This document shows positions 1 to 12,600 of a stretch of DNA of 64,000 nt, one piece after another. Origin of the DNA: Sciurus carolinensis (lineage: Eukaryota > Chordata > Mammalia > Rodentia > Sciuridae). Position 1 is the stretch's first letter, and each line of letters begins with the position of its first letter. A program made the translations under genes and the position numbers. The DNA lies in the NCBI RefSeq assembly GCF_902686445.1, contig NC_062217.1, positions 82,727,258-82,791,257 of the forward strand. The letters run 5' to 3'. Below the pieces are notes generated by a model. The model did not search any database. It saw only the letters and a program-made list of their open reading frames with translations, and was not told the DNA's origin.

Positions 1-687
1 GTCTTGAGACTGTGTAGGTTGCCAAGGGAGTACATCAGTGAAAGGGAAGGGAAGTACATAGAGCATTTGTTCCTGGAGGCCATGCAAAAGAAATGTCTTA
101 AGGAGAGGGAATGAAGTGACTCTAATGCTATGGGCTGATCAAGTGTGAATAGGACTAGGAACTGCCATTGGCTCAAGGCCATGGATTAGATCTCACAAGA
201 ACTGCTACAAAACCTCAGCCATGTATCAATGCTGACAAATCACCTTGTTCACTGAGTGGTTGGTGTGGCAGTATTTTGGAGTGAGACTGTATGAATACAG
301 CCACATAGGTAGGATGTGACCCTGTATTCTTGAGGGATTTATAATTTAGTTGTTGAGTCCAGATGTATACATGTAAAGATGAACATTAATAATATAGGTT
401 GGCAGAGTTTTACTACCAAATGAGTAGTACAGACAAAACAGTGCCATAGACTTTAGAGTCAGTAAGTTTGTCAGATGTGTAAGTGGCTGTTGAGATCTCA
501 TGAAGGAGATGCACTGTGAGGGGATGGGAGTCTTCACAGAGAGAAGGGTGGCAGAGAAGGGGATAAATGAGGTTAAGATGGACATTCATGTGATGGGTGA
601 ATTAGGAAACAACTGCATGTAGTGAGACATTTATATTTAGGAGTTTCAAATTTAGTTCTTTTAATGTGACAATTTTTTAGATAGATT

Positions 688-889
688 TTTTTTTTGGTAG
701 CAGGGATTGAACTCAGTGGTGGTTTACACTGAACTACACATCCAGTCTTCCAGCCCTTTTTATTTTTGATTTTGAGACAGGTCTTGCAAAATTGTTTAGG
801 GTCTTGCTAAGTTGCTTTACCTGGTCTTGAACTTGGAATTCTGCCTCAGCCTCCTGAGTTTACAGGCATGTGTTGCCACACCCAGCTCC
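688..889 (-). mobile_element. B4-type composite SINE
   Basis: On the minus strand a 7SL/B1-like head ('agctgggtgtggcaacacatgc' type) is followed by an ID-like tRNA-derived tail and an A-tail. A 9-base duplication AGATAGATT flanks it at 679-687 and 890-898. Confidence 0.85.
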
Positions 890-979
890 AGATAGATTCT
901 TTGAGGCAGATTATTATAACTAGAAAAATTAAGTGGGTAAATGTTAGTAAAATATGGTTGTCAAGATATAAAAAGCAGA

Positions 980-1067
980 GCTGGGGTTGTGGTTCAGTGG
1001 TAGAGTGCTTGCCTAGTATGTGTGAGGCCCTGGGTTTGATCCTCAGCACCACATAAAAATAAAATAA
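980..1067 (+). mobile_element. ID SINE
   Basis: A tRNA-Ala-like body with a 'ggttcagtggtagagtgctt' A-box region and a 'gggtttgatcctcagcacca' B-box region, then an A-rich tail. Confidence 0.85.
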
Positions 1068-1990
1068 GGGTATTGTGTCCACCTACAATTAAAATATATA
1101 TTGGAAAAAAGTATATACTCTGATTTATTTGTAAATAGTCCTATATGGTAGCTGGTGTGATATTCTAAAGTGAGATTTCGTTTTCGAGTACATAACAATT
1201 TTCTTTTTCTTTCTGTAATTCCTAACACCACTAATATGGAACATGAAGCTATGTCTTCAGAATTAGTCTATCCAAGACTTGTTAAGCATTGACAGTGGCA
1301 AGAAGCCCTGCAGCTTCGTGGTTTAGGTTAACCTCCATTCTTTCCTTAGCCTTTTCACTCAGAAAGGAGATAACTTAAATAGAAGAGAGGGCAAGAAACT
1401 TAAAACCATATAAAAGATCATCTGGAACATATAAAAACAATGTTTGTGGCAAACTAAAATACACAGTGGCAAAAAGTGCCAAATGAAAAAATACATGCAA
1501 AACATTTCCTTTTGTGGGAAATAATAGCAATTTTATTATATTACTTTTATGGGTTTATAAATTATAAGGGCATAGTATTTTAATATAGACTTAAAAATTC
1601 TTTTAGACCTTAACAATTTTAATGTTATAGTTTTGCTCTATCTTATTTTGGTATTATCCTGAATAGATTATTAAATACTTGTTTATAAAAATAAAAATAG
1701 TTAAAATTTAATTTTCTGTCAATTTTCACTAAATCATACATTCATGATTTTTTAAATTTAATTTTTAGTAAATCATATTTCAAAACTATACTAATACTTT
1801 TTATGAACAAACCAGTCTAGCTCTCTCTTTAAAACTTAGGAAAACATTAGACATGTCTAAGATACTAATTTTTTTTCTCTTATACATATGGATAGAATCA
1901 CATTGAAATTTTGGATTTTTTCCTTTAGCTTTTCACTAGCACTTTTAATTTTGGGGCATAACGTAAGGGTTTGGTTTCTTACTATGCTAG

Positions 1991-2189
1991 GATTTTTGTT
2001 TGTTTTGTACTGGGGATTAAACCCAGGAGCACTTAACCACTGAACCATCCCCAGCCCTTTTTATTTTTTATTTTGAGACAGGTTCTGGCTAAGTTGCTCA
2101 GGGTCTCGCTAAGTTGACTTTGAACTTGCAATTCTCCTGCCTCAGCCTCCCAGGCTGTTGGGATTACAGGCATGTACCACCACACCTGA
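1991..2189 (-). mobile_element. B4-type composite SINE with 13-base duplication
   Basis: Complete composite on the minus strand. The perfect duplication CTTACTATGCTAG flanks it at 1978-1990 and 2190-2202. Confidence 0.9.
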
Positions 2190-2416
2190 CTTACTATGCT
2201 AGTTTAGTTTATTTTTCTGATTAATTAGAACAGAGATTATTATCATCTAAAAATTTTTATTATATATCTAACATAGGTTAGCAACCCTGCTTTGGTTTGA
2301 AAATCATCACTTTAAGGGAGTTGTATGTAGATTATGATTATCATATTATAATTTTAGCAGATATGTCCATTTTATTTCTTATAATTGAATCTGTTTTCTT
2401 TGGATTTTGTTTTTAG

Positions 2417-2465
2417 AGACTGTTATGCAGTTCCTTGAGAAACTATCTGACAAACTTTGTAAAAG
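2417..2465 (+). CDS. MIPEP: MIPEP exon (first in window)
   Basis: This exon encodes TVMQFLEKLSDKLCK plus the first two bases of an Arg codon completed at 4193. The helical segment lies N-terminal to the catalytic core of the M3 peptidase. The donor is AG|GTTAG at 2466. The acceptor is ambiguous because the sequence reads TTTTAGAG: cutting after 2416 leaves AG before the Thr codon, and cutting after 2418 starts exactly at Thr. The phase of the missing upstream exon would decide. The frame stays open past the donor to 2604, so an unspliced reading would add about 46 unrelated residues; I regard that as intron. Confidence 0.9.
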
Positions 2466-4192
2466 GTTAGTTTTTCTTCTGTTATTTAGTGTCTTAGTTA
2501 AATGTTATTTAGTTTTTTTTATAAAGGACTTAATTTATGAAAAAATTAAGAAGTCACCTATTAAGAATATGTTGGAATACTTGATCTGTGGACCACTCAG
2601 CTAGACATATTCACTGTGAGACCTACTTTGAAAGAATACAGTAGTCTTAAGGCACCAATCTTGACAACTTAGGTGGTCCACCATCATTAACCCATTGTCT
2701 TTAGCAACCCATCATTTGTGTGTAATTTTAAAATGTTTCCAAAGCCTTCTTGAAAGTATTTATTTTAACCTATAGAGTTAATTTTATTATAAGCTCATAA
2801 AGCATCATTTCTCTTCTTTTGGTCTAAGTACAAGAGGCTCACAGATGTGGTGGATTAATCTGTTTGGCATTTTGTGGATTTTATGAGTGTCTCTGCCTCA
2901 GTGTTTTGAAGTATTTCCGTGTTTGGTTGGGTCCCTTTGTTACATTGCTGACTTCCCTGCCCAGTCCTTTCATCATGCCCTTGTCCTTGCCTTTGACTGG
3001 CACTCTTCTAGTACTAGTGGAGGGGCAAAATATGACTGCCATCAAATAGCTAAGGTTTCAGGAAGGGGCACATGTGGTTTGTAAAAGAGGGCCAAGTCAT
3101 CTCTTTTCTTTAGTTTAATGCTATCTAAAATTTCAGTTGCCTTTTTTGACTATGCCAACACATTCATAGTTAGCTCAAATTTCTGTTTTGGATTATAAAC
3201 TCATGTTTTGGAACTCATTGCTTTATAATTTGGTTTATGTTTATCACTTCTTAAATCTTCTTAATTCCAGTGAACCATTGAGGTTTTGGAGAGGGAGTGT
3301 TAGGCAGTTATTTAAGAATTAATTCTACTTAGCTGGGTGTGGCACACACCTATAATCTGAGCTGTTTGGGAGGTTGAGGCAGGGGGATTGCAAGTTAGAG
3401 GGTAGCTAAGGCAAGTTACTGAGACTTGGTCTCAAATTAAACAATATGTGTTTTAAAGATTTAAAACATGTTTTTAATTGCTCAATTTTAGTGCAAACCA
3501 GACAGTTTCAAAATAACAAATAATTTATAAAATAAGCTGGGGATGTATATGCATCTCAGGGGTAGAAAACTCCTGGGTTCAATCACCAGTACTGCAAAAA
3601 CCAAAAAACCAAAACCCAAACAAACAAAAACCAATTTATTGTACTTTGCTTTGGTGTTTGTCAGTGTTCTTTCTCCACTTGTATGTGACTATAGGTAATA
3701 TTTTCAGCAAACATATCGTTATAATTTTATAGTTAAATAGGAATCAATTCTAGTGAAGAATTCATATTTTACAAATATTAAAGACGTATTGAATTATTGC
3801 CAAACTAGAGTATTCCTGTAGGGGAATTTTATGAATAGAAATCTTAAATATCTATGTTAATGTTCTTTTATGGGGAATATTGTGTTAGTTTCTTGCCTTT
3901 TTAAGGTGTAGCAGAAGTAGTGATTTGAAGTTTGCTGATTAATACTTTTTTCTGTAACATTGCTAGTTTTAGTACTTTTTAGGCATATCTGCATAATGCT
4001 TTTTAAGGTACAAATTGAAGTGATACACTAATTTATATAGTCTTATCTCTTCTAACACTGTAGCAAAATTTGGATTTTACATTTGCACTATAGATCATAT
4101 TTAATTTTATCATTAATATTGGAAAGTTAATTCTTTCATTATGTAGTTCTTAAAATTTTATCATAACAAATAATGATAAACCTGTTTTACAG
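2466..4192 (+). other. MIPEP: MIPEP intron, 1727 bases
   Basis: The intron carries a degraded B1-like SINE (about 3331-3440, +) and a degraded ID-like remnant (about 3537-3605, +) with an A-rich tail. I recognise nothing in the rest. Overlapping open frames at 2864-3084 show no protein family features. Confidence 0.8.
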
Positions 4193-4253
4193 AACTATAA
4201 GAGATTTTGAGATGATGCGACGGATGAAAATGAAACTAAATCCTCAAAATTCT
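4193..4253 (+). CDS. MIPEP: MIPEP exon (second in window)
   Basis: The 61-base exon completes the split Arg and then encodes TIRDFEMMRRMKMKLNPQNS. The acceptor is TTTTACAG at 4185-4192 and the donor is GTAAGT at 4254, both strong matches to consensus. It ends on a codon boundary. The basic, Met-rich segment is typical of the M3 family's helical region before the catalytic core and carries no catalytic residue. Recognition rests on continuity with the flanking exons and on the NPQNS-to-PWDPPYYSG join with the next exon, which I recall from mammalian MIPEP. Confidence 0.93.
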
Positions 4254-7200
4254 GTAAGTAAATATTTTGGAATAGTTTTATTATAAGCAGGCTATCAAGT
4301 GAAATGATTATCTCTTGATTCTAGAACTTTCTTGTGATATGCTGGAGGTCTATGTGGTCTTGTTTCTTTTGCTTGGTTTGGTGCTTAAAGGTATTGAAAT
4401 ATTTGATCCAGAAATCTGAGTGTGATATTGCCTAGAAATCCATAATTTATGTTGATTAATTGAAATTGTGTGTGTGTGTGTTTATTAACATGAGCATTCT
4501 TGCCAGGGTTACTTCCAGTCTACAGAAAGTTGGCTTCTCAATTTGAGGCATTCTTTAATGAGACTCAGTGAAGACTCGATCTAGCAGTTGGTAATGTTAA
4601 CCATTAGCATTAGTTCTGCTGTTTACTTAATCACTTATTTGCTAATTTGTGGAGCTCAGTTAAGTAGATCAGTATTGACTGACCAAGTATACTCCTTTCT
4701 AAAAATACTTACATGTTGTTTTCAATCATAAAGCACATGATTATATGACCTTACATTGTAGAATAAGGATCCTTACAACCAGAATACTGCCCAAGTGATG
4801 GGGATACTCTGGAAGTGATGGGATTCCAGATGTTAGGACCCTTGTTCCCATTTAGTTTGAAGGCACCTCAGGATTGCCAGAGTTGTATATGTCTTTCTTT
4901 TATAAGTGCTGCTGTCGATAATTCTTGATTTAATAGCAGCTACCACCACAGGGAAAATTTAGGGTACAGGATTTTATATATTTAGAAACTATTTCCCAGC
5001 TTCTCATATACAATCACTGTGAAACAGATTTTAAATTGCTGGGTTTGATGGGATTAGAGTAGCATGTTAATCTGTTAATTTATGATAGAAACCATAATTA
5101 GCAAAGTTACTAGTATCAGTCATCTGCATATTTTGGCTTGGTGTGTAGATCTACTTAAGAAACCAGATAAGAGATCAGAATGTTGTTTGGTGAATATAGA
5201 AACAGAAAAAATGAGTTGCCTGAAGCAAACTCAGTAAAACCTGATATGACTTGAAACTATCATTCCTAGACATTTTTGTGCAGTTTATTAATATATATTA
5301 TTCTGCAGATATTTGTGAGGTGCTCACTTTTCTCATGACTCTCTGTTCTGGTGAATGTTGCCACTGCCTGCTGCCCCTGTTGGCACCTCCACTTCCTGTA
5401 GAACACTGGTTCTCAAAGTACGGTCTCTTGAACTAGGAGCAATAGCAGCAGTTAGAGATTTGGTAGAATACAAATTCAGCCCCCTATCAAACCCACTGAA
5501 TCAGAAAGTTTGGAGCAAGCCCCATGAACTGAATTTCAAAAAATCCTCCAGATGGTTCACATCCTCATTTATTACTATCTCAAGAACAGACCCTAAGATG
5601 GACATGGGTCCTTGCTTCCCCATGCCCATTGCAACAGCCTTGGTTGGGTCATTATTATTTCTCATCCACATCATAATTGTAGTTGCCTAACTGGTCTTCT
5701 AGCTTTTTGTTCTTCCTCCCTTCAAAACCATACTGGATTCATACTGGTTAGCACTGTGCCAAGCCCAGTGATAGGCATAGAGTTAGCGTAGGAACCAACA
5801 TTTATTTGAACTTTGAATGCATAAATGAATGAATAGATTCCCACCTGAGGGATTTTCTTTTTTCTAAAAAGCAGATCTGTTCTTATCACTCTCTTATGTG
5901 AAATTCTTCAATAATTCCCTACCACTCTCAGATTTTCTCAGTTTCTTTAAATCTTCCACCAGGCTCTTCAGGATTGAGGCCTGCCTACCTGTTAAGCCTC
6001 ATCTCCTACTGCCTCTTCAAGCTGAGTTATTGTTCTTGGTTCTTGGCTAATACCTGTGCGGTACTCATGTGCCTTTTTTCACTTATTATTGCTTAGTTTA
6101 CCCTTGCTATACTTTATTGTTTAATTATAACTGATAGTTATGTGCCATCCACATAAATATGGTATGGTAGATAGCTTGTGATCATGCAACATGGAAAAGA
6201 ATACCTTATTTAAGGAGATAATACTGAACTTAAATTTTAAAGGGTGATGTTGATAAGGAAAGCAGTGTGTATTTATTAAGTTCTTACTCAGTGCCAGGCA
6301 TTGTACTTAATAATGAGTGCATTTAGAAACCTATTTGAGATGTGTTGTTGATTTCATTCAGAAAATATTTTTTGAGTAACCACCACGTACCAGTCTCTGT
6401 CCAGGATGCCAGGATATAATAGGGAATGATGCAAAGTTACTGCCATTATGCAGTCTTCAGTTTGATGTGGATTGAAAACTTGAACTTGGGCAGTCTGACT
6501 TCAGAGTCTGGGCTCTTCACCTTTTTTTTTTTTTTTTTTTTTTGCCACCTGAGGACCTTGTTGGGAGGGTAATCTATTCAAATGTTCAAGGTTTCCTTTC
6601 CTTCTGTATCAGTTGTCAAAAACAACTATTATTATAATACTTCTTTATGACAAATTTCCTTTGCCAAAATTAGAGTTAATTCTGTTTTAATTACATTGTA
6701 AATTTTTGCTTTCATTTTTGGGATCTGCCCTAATCTTCATGCTTAGATTTAGAAAGAACCCTAATATTGCCTTTAGTACCTTAATCATAGTGCAGTATGG
6801 ATTTAAAGATTAATACATGGGTTACATTTTGCGAAATTTTCATCACAGTTCATTTAATCTGTTAGTGTTGTCTTTGGTTTACGTTTTTTTAGTAAAGTAA
6901 TTTATTCATCTTGAGACAAGGTTTCCCTATGTTTCCCAAGCTGGCTGTGAACTCCTCATCTTAACCTCCAGAGTAGCTGGGATTGTAGGCATTGACCACT
7001 GCACCTGGCTTTAGTTTACACTTCAGAATTACATTTGTTTACCTTTACCCCAAATTCTAGGATTAAGCCTGCTTTATTCCTTGCTACTCATTGATTAAGG
7101 GGGAGGCAAATTCTGCCAGGCCATGAATTTTTAGGGTTTTTATAAAATTTTTCTGATTTACATTAACAATAACTGGTTTTTATTCTGTAAGCAAGCTGAT

Positions 7201-7297
7201 TTACAATAACTGGTTTACATGTTATATGTTGGCTAAGTTACCAATAAAAAGTATGAAACTGTCAATATCTTCTTCACAATGAATTATTCCATTGTAG
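4254..7297 (+). other. MIPEP: MIPEP intron, 3044 bases
   Basis: A short TG repeat lies at about 4468-4481. The segment at about 5880-6110 resembles an L2 3' region and about 6340-6430 resembles L2. A T-run of 22 occupies 6522-6543. A B1-like SINE on the minus strand is at about 6905-7013. A small direct repeat sharing AATAACTGGTTT is at 7169-7216. The 111-residue frame at 5355-5690 looks noncoding. Confidence 0.7.
6905..7013 (-). mobile_element. B1-like SINE
   Basis: A single 7SL-derived monomer read in reverse, from 'ttgagacaaggtttccctat' to 'gcacctggc'. It lacks the ID-like part. Confidence 0.7.
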
Positions 7298-7350
7298 GAA
7301 CTGATGCCTTGGGATCCCCCTTACTACAGTGGTGTGATTCGTGCAGAGAG
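7298..7350 (+). CDS. MIPEP: MIPEP exon (third in window)
   Basis: The 53-base exon encodes ELMPWDPPYYSGVIRAE and the first two bases of an Arg codon completed at 25449. The acceptor is ATTGTAG ending at 7297 and the donor is GTAAGT at 7351. The WD-PYY motif matches the M3 oligopeptidase pattern in which a Trp-Asp pair precedes a Tyr-rich turn. The following intron is 18.1 kb. Only about 500 bases into it lies a 5'-truncated antisense L1 (7852-9679). Confidence 0.96.
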
Positions 7351-7851
7351 GTAAGTTTTTCAATACCCGTGTGAGAAAGAAGAAGGACAGTAATATTTAC
7401 TGAGCACTTTGCACATTAATTATGCAGCTACTGTCATGCCCTTAGGTGCCCACATTGCACACTTGTTTCCCCTCACACCCATCCCCTCTGTTGGAACGTA
7501 CATTTCTGCCCGCAGGTTTTAAAAATCTGAATTGTAAAGTTGTGCTCTATTATAGGATCATGCATTACCTTTCCCCCACTGGTTAATTCTTCCACTGCTT
7601 GTGTTATTTCCTTGTTTAAACCTTAGGATTATCTTCCCACAGCATCCAGCATCTGTCTTCTCCCAACTAACCTGTGCATAGGTTCCTGGTCTTCTTCCTA
7701 GACTGTGGGCATTTAAATGCTGGGACTTTGCTAGAATCCTTGCTGTCCCCTCTTGCTGGTCCAGGTGCAAAGCAAATGTTTGTTGAATCATTGAGGTAAC
7801 AAAATAGTACTTCCTTATTCCTATGTGATTTCTATATGTTTTCTCATTTTT

Positions 7852-9679
7852 TTTTATTATTTTTTTTTATTATTATTGTATACAAATGGGATACATGTTG
7901 TTTCTCTATTTGTACATGGAGTCAAGGCATACCATTTGTGTAATCATACGTTTACATAGGGCAATGATGTTTGATTCATTATTTTTTTTTCCCTTCCCCC
8001 CCACCCCTCCCACCCCTCTTTTCCCTCTATACAATCCTTCTTTCCTTCATTCTTACCGCTCTCCTTATCCCTAACCCTAAACCTAACCCTAAACCTAATG
8101 CTAACCCTTCCCACCCCCAATATATGTCCTCATCCGCTTATCAGCGAGATCATTCGTCCTTTAGTTTTTTGAGATTGGCTTATCTCACTTAGCATGATAT
8201 TCTCCAATTTCATCCATTTGCCTGCAAATGCCATAATTTTATCATTCTTCATTGCGGAGTAATATTCCATTGTATATATATGGCACAGTTTCTTTATCCA
8301 TTCATCAACTAAAGGGCATCTAGGTTGGTTCCACAATCTGGCTATGGTGAATTGAGCAGCAATGAACATTGATGTGGCTGTATCTCTGTAGTATGCTGAT
8401 TTTAAGTCCTTTGGGTATAGGCCAAGGAGTGGGATAGCTGGGTCAAATGGCGTTTCCATTCCGAGCTTTCTGAGGAATCTCCATACTGCTTTCCAGAGTG
8501 GCTGCACTAATTTGCAACCCCACCAGCAATGTATGAGTGTTCCTTTTTCACCACATCCTCGCCAACACCTATTGTTGCTTGTATTCTTGATAATCGCCAT
8601 TCTAATTGGGTTGAGATGAAATCTTAGGGTAGTTTTGATTTGCATTTCCCTTATTACTAGGGATGTTGAACATTTTTTCATATATCTGTTGATTGCTTGT
8701 ACATCTTCTTCTGTGAAGTGTCTATTCATTTCCTTAGCCCATTTGTTGATTGGATTATTTGTATTCTTGGTGTAGAGTTTTTTGAGTTCTTTATAGATTC
8801 TGGAAATTAGCGCTCTATCTGAAGTATGGTTGGCAAAGATATTCTCCCACTCTGTAGGCTCTCTCTTCACATTGCTGATAGTTTCCTTTGCTGAGAGAAA
8901 GCTTTTTAGTTTGAATCTATCCCAGTTGTTGATTCTTGCTTTTATTTCTTGTGCTATGGGAGTCCTGTTAAGGAAGTCTGATCCTAAGCCAACAAGTTGA
9001 AGATTTGGACCTACTTTTTCTTCTATAAGATGCAGGGTCTCTGGTCTGATTCCAAGGTCCTCGATCCATTTTGAGTTGAGTTTTGTGTAGGGTGAGAGAT
9101 AGGGGTTTAATTTCATTCTATTGCATATGGTTTTCCAGTTTTCCCAGCACCATTTGTTGAAGAGGCTATCTTTTCTCCATTGCATATTTTTGGACCCTTT
9201 GTCTAGTATGAGAAAATTGTATTTATTTGGGTTTGTGTCCATGTCCTTATTCTGTACCATTGATCTACCTGTCTATTTTGGTACCAATACCATGCGGTTT
9301 TTGTTACTATTGCTTTTGTAGTAGAGTTGAAGATCTGGTATTGCAATACCCCCTGCTTCGTTCTTGCTACTTAGGATTGCTTTAGCTATTCTAGGTTTTT
9401 TATTCTTCCAGATGAATTTCATAATTGCTTGCTCTATTTCTGCAAGGTACATCATTGGTATTTTAATTGGAATTGCATTGAATCTGTGTAGCACTTTAGG
9501 TAGTATGGCCATTTTGACAATATTAATTCTGCCTATCCAGGAACATGGGAGATCTTTCCATCTTCTAAGGTTTTCTTTAATTTCTTTCTTTAGTGTTCTG
9601 TAGTTCTCATTGTAGAGGTCTTTCACCTCTTTTGTGAGATTGATTACCAAGTATTTTATTTTTTTCGATGCTATTGTGT
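7852..9679 (-). mobile_element. 5'-truncated L1 retrotransposon with target-site duplication
   Basis: This is a non-LTR retrotransposon on the minus strand, with T-rich DNA at its low-coordinate end as expected for a poly(A) tail. It carries the 3' part of ORF2. The frame at 8130-9260 has the cysteine-rich CX3CX7HX4C motif (CWRGC...H...C, about 8515-8572) and the MEYYSAMK region. A second frame at 9273-9689 holds upstream ORF2 sequence. The two are separated by one extra T near 9311-9317 relative to the copy at 61150-64000, so the ORF is broken. A perfect 14-base duplication (GTTTTCTCATTTTT) flanks it at 7838-7851 and 9680-9693, marking insertion by target-primed reverse transcription. It cannot make a full ORF2 protein. 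Confidence 0.93.
8069..8107. repeat. Telomere-like CCCTAA block inside L1 3' region
   Basis: About six degenerate units (CCCTAA, CCCTAAA, CCTAA, CCCTAAA, CCTAATG, CTAACCC) lie within the 3' region of the L1 at 7852-9679. The corresponding place in the copy at 61150 (about 61340-61365) has a plain C/T-rich stretch instead. Confidence 0.9.
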
Positions 9680-12600
9680 GTTTTCTCATTTTTATTACAA
9701 TATTTTGTCAACATGTTTTTGGCACATCCAGAGGGATATAAATTAACTAAAAATTTAGGGAACAAGTTGATCAAAGTAGTCTTCTGGCTTCTGTATTCTC
9801 TTCTCTTTGTTTATTGAAGTGGTAGATATATCTTTCTTTCCCTAAACATACACTATTCCTTTCATTTACATATTTACTTATCACCCAAGAATATAGAGAT
9901 GTGTTCAAAATTAACCCATTTAAAAATGTTTATGTACCCAGGAATTTTATATGCCCAATAGGATTTTGTTTTTAAATCTCAGAATCCTACCCTTTAATAT
10001 TTTGCACATTTTTCTCTTGTAGATAATTTTTGATGTAGGTACTTTAAGAGTAATGTTATATTTGAGTGATAGAAGAAAATACATTTTTTGGTCTTACTCC
10101 TTACTAAAATATAATGGTATATCTTGATGATATATTTATTTGGGGTAAACTTTAAAATATTCTTATCACTATGCATTATTGAAGCATCAAGTAAAGGGTG
10201 GTAGGAACCTCTCTAAAATTAGACTATAATTATTTTAATTATTTATTTTGTCATTGTTGAAATAGCAGAAAAAAATAACTTTATATTGCCTTTTCTACAT
10301 CAGCAGGATGAGATGTCCTAAGACAGATAATGTGTTAAAGATCTTACCCATTTAATTTTCATTCATTTTTCTCCTCTTGACCTTTATCCATTACTGTTCT
10401 CAAAATCATTGATAAGCATAATTATCTCCAAACATTTAGGTAATTATCTCTAAACCTTTAGATAATTTGATCAGCTACTTTTTTTTTTGCGCATGTATCT
10501 CAAATTCAGTATCAGTCATAATTTTATAAAGGTGTACAAACTGATATTCAAAATCTGTTATAACCTGTCCATGATAAACAGTGAGGGGTTTACAGTATAT
10601 TATGGCTTAACATATAATATTGTTTTAAAGTGATTTTTTTTTTTGGTTAAAAACTTAAGACCCTGCTCATGAAAATGTAATTTCTCCTTTAAAATTCTTT
10701 TAAAGAAAGATTTAGTTTTGTTGCTTGCCTTGTTAAAGATGTGTCATAAGCTATACTAAAATTTATTTATTAATGTTTTCCATGTTTAAAGTATTTGATT
10801 TGATTTTTGATGTTGAAGAGTAGTACAGATTGAATGTATTTGGTTCTGAATTTTGCTACCGTGACTTGTACATGGTATTACTTCCATATCACGTTTCCCA
10901 CACCTGTTTATTTTAATTAATGCCTTAGCCTTAAATTAAAGTGGTATTTTTATCCTTTAACTATATTCTGTAAGTATAGAATGCTCAGATGATAGTTCTG
11001 TGGAAATTTCAAATGAATAGTTGAAGAGTTGGAAAGGTATAATCAATGGAAGTTTAAATTGTATTTATTAACTAGGCATCTGAGATCCCTCAGAAATTAG
11101 ATGTGGTTTTAAACAAAAGCTATCAAATAAAGGATAATGATGCCCTCTTCTCCATTTCTGCTAAAAATATGATATTGAGAAGTCTTTCTGTTTGTTGACT
11201 GACTACTGTCAGGACTTAACAGATCCCTGAGCCCCCAGTAGTTTGAATTGTCACTCTTAAACATGCCACAGAGACAGAGTCTTTTTGCCAAGTTCACCAT
11301 CGGAAAGAGTGGAAACACCAGAGACAGCTGGTTCTGTGGCCAGGATCATGTTCCCAGAAGCTGGAAAGATGGGCAAATCCTGGCACCACCATTTAAGGAG
11401 CTACACGATCTTTGACAAATTACTTATCCTGTCTCAGCCTCTCAGCAGGGTTATTTCTAAAATCAGGATCACAGTTGTCCTGACTTCATGGGTCAGTCTT
11501 ACGCAGATGGTAGTATTAGTAGTCACATCACATTATTATGTGAAATTGTCTATTTGTGGACTATCTTCTAAAAAGTGGTCTACTCCAAGATGCTTTTTAG
11601 GTGCTCTCCAACATCTTTTGAAGGAGAGGCCAGGTCTCTCTTTTTAAATAATACTCATCAAAAGCATAGTGAACATTTCAGATGAAATTTAGAATGCTTT
11701 TCATGATAGATTAAGAATGCATACTAAAATGGGAAGACCATGTTGCCCATGCTTCCCAGCATCACTGTGTCCAGGGTGGAAGTGCTCTGCATCTGGCTGG
11801 CAGGATGACTTTCTGCTGTTGGTCACTTCCCTCTTTCAGGTTGAGGGGTCACCACTGCCTTCAAAATAAAAGTGAAGCTGTCATTCAACATATTAAAGAA
11901 TCCGATCATAACATGCTTTTCTTTAACAATAAATAAATAGATACATATTCATATTTCTCAAGCATTTAACAATTCATTTGAAATATTGATTCTCTAAAAT
12001 TTTTTGAAAGACAAGTGTTTTAAGGTAGTATTGACCCTTCTTTGAAAAGATTTTAGAGAATACTTAAAGAGGATCCCACGGAGTAGTCCCCTAGAAGAAT
12101 GTCCAGGATGGCCTAGGTTGGATCTAACCTGCCATTTTGATTTTATCCCCCACCAGTTGTCTTCCTCCAAATCTTTCCTCAGACAAACTAAACACTGTTC
12201 TCTAGTGAGACCCTTTTGTCTCAGAGACAAAATCTGTCTGATGAGCACTCAGATTTTCCTTCCTTGTGTTTCTTCCTTATCTGCAAAATCTTGGTGAGTG
12301 TATAAGGCCTCAGGGTCTGTGCCAGTCCAGTGTACCTCCTCCTCTACTGCACTTGGACCTGTGTGCTGCACAGCTCACCTGCTAATGTCATGCTGTGGTA
12401 GGCATGCTGCTGTCTCATATGTGCTAAATGTGTCTCATGAATCCTATTTTTCAACTTTGTGGAACACTCAGTTGAACTTTTGATAAATCTATATTGATAG
12501 CCAGTATTCAAGCCCGTATCTAAATCATTGGTTGGAAATCACTATTAAAAAGCAATCTAGTGATGAATTTTTTTTGAGAGAGAATTTCCTAATATTTTGG

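Larger units (their letters stand above)
1..2416 (+). other. MIPEP: MIPEP intron, 3' part
   Basis: This is intron upstream of the first visible exon. It holds a B4-type SINE (688-889), an ID SINE (980-1067) and a second B4-type SINE (1991-2189). The remaining DNA (1-685, 1070-1975, 2205-2416) is AT-rich and I recognise nothing in it. The short open frames at 346-585 and 846-1231 are noncoding. Confidence 0.8.

Noticed and set aside
5355..5690. A 111-codon plus-strand frame
   Set aside because: It lies in an intron, has no recognisable feature and adjoins L2-like repeat DNA.
8069..8107. True interstitial telomere or chromosome fusion point
   Set aside because: The block is only about 39 bases, degenerate, and lies within an L1 3' region.
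8130..9260. A 376-codon minus-strand open frame that could be called a gene
   Set aside because: It is the C-terminal part of L1 ORF2 inside a retrotransposon copy with target duplications and a frameshift just upstream.
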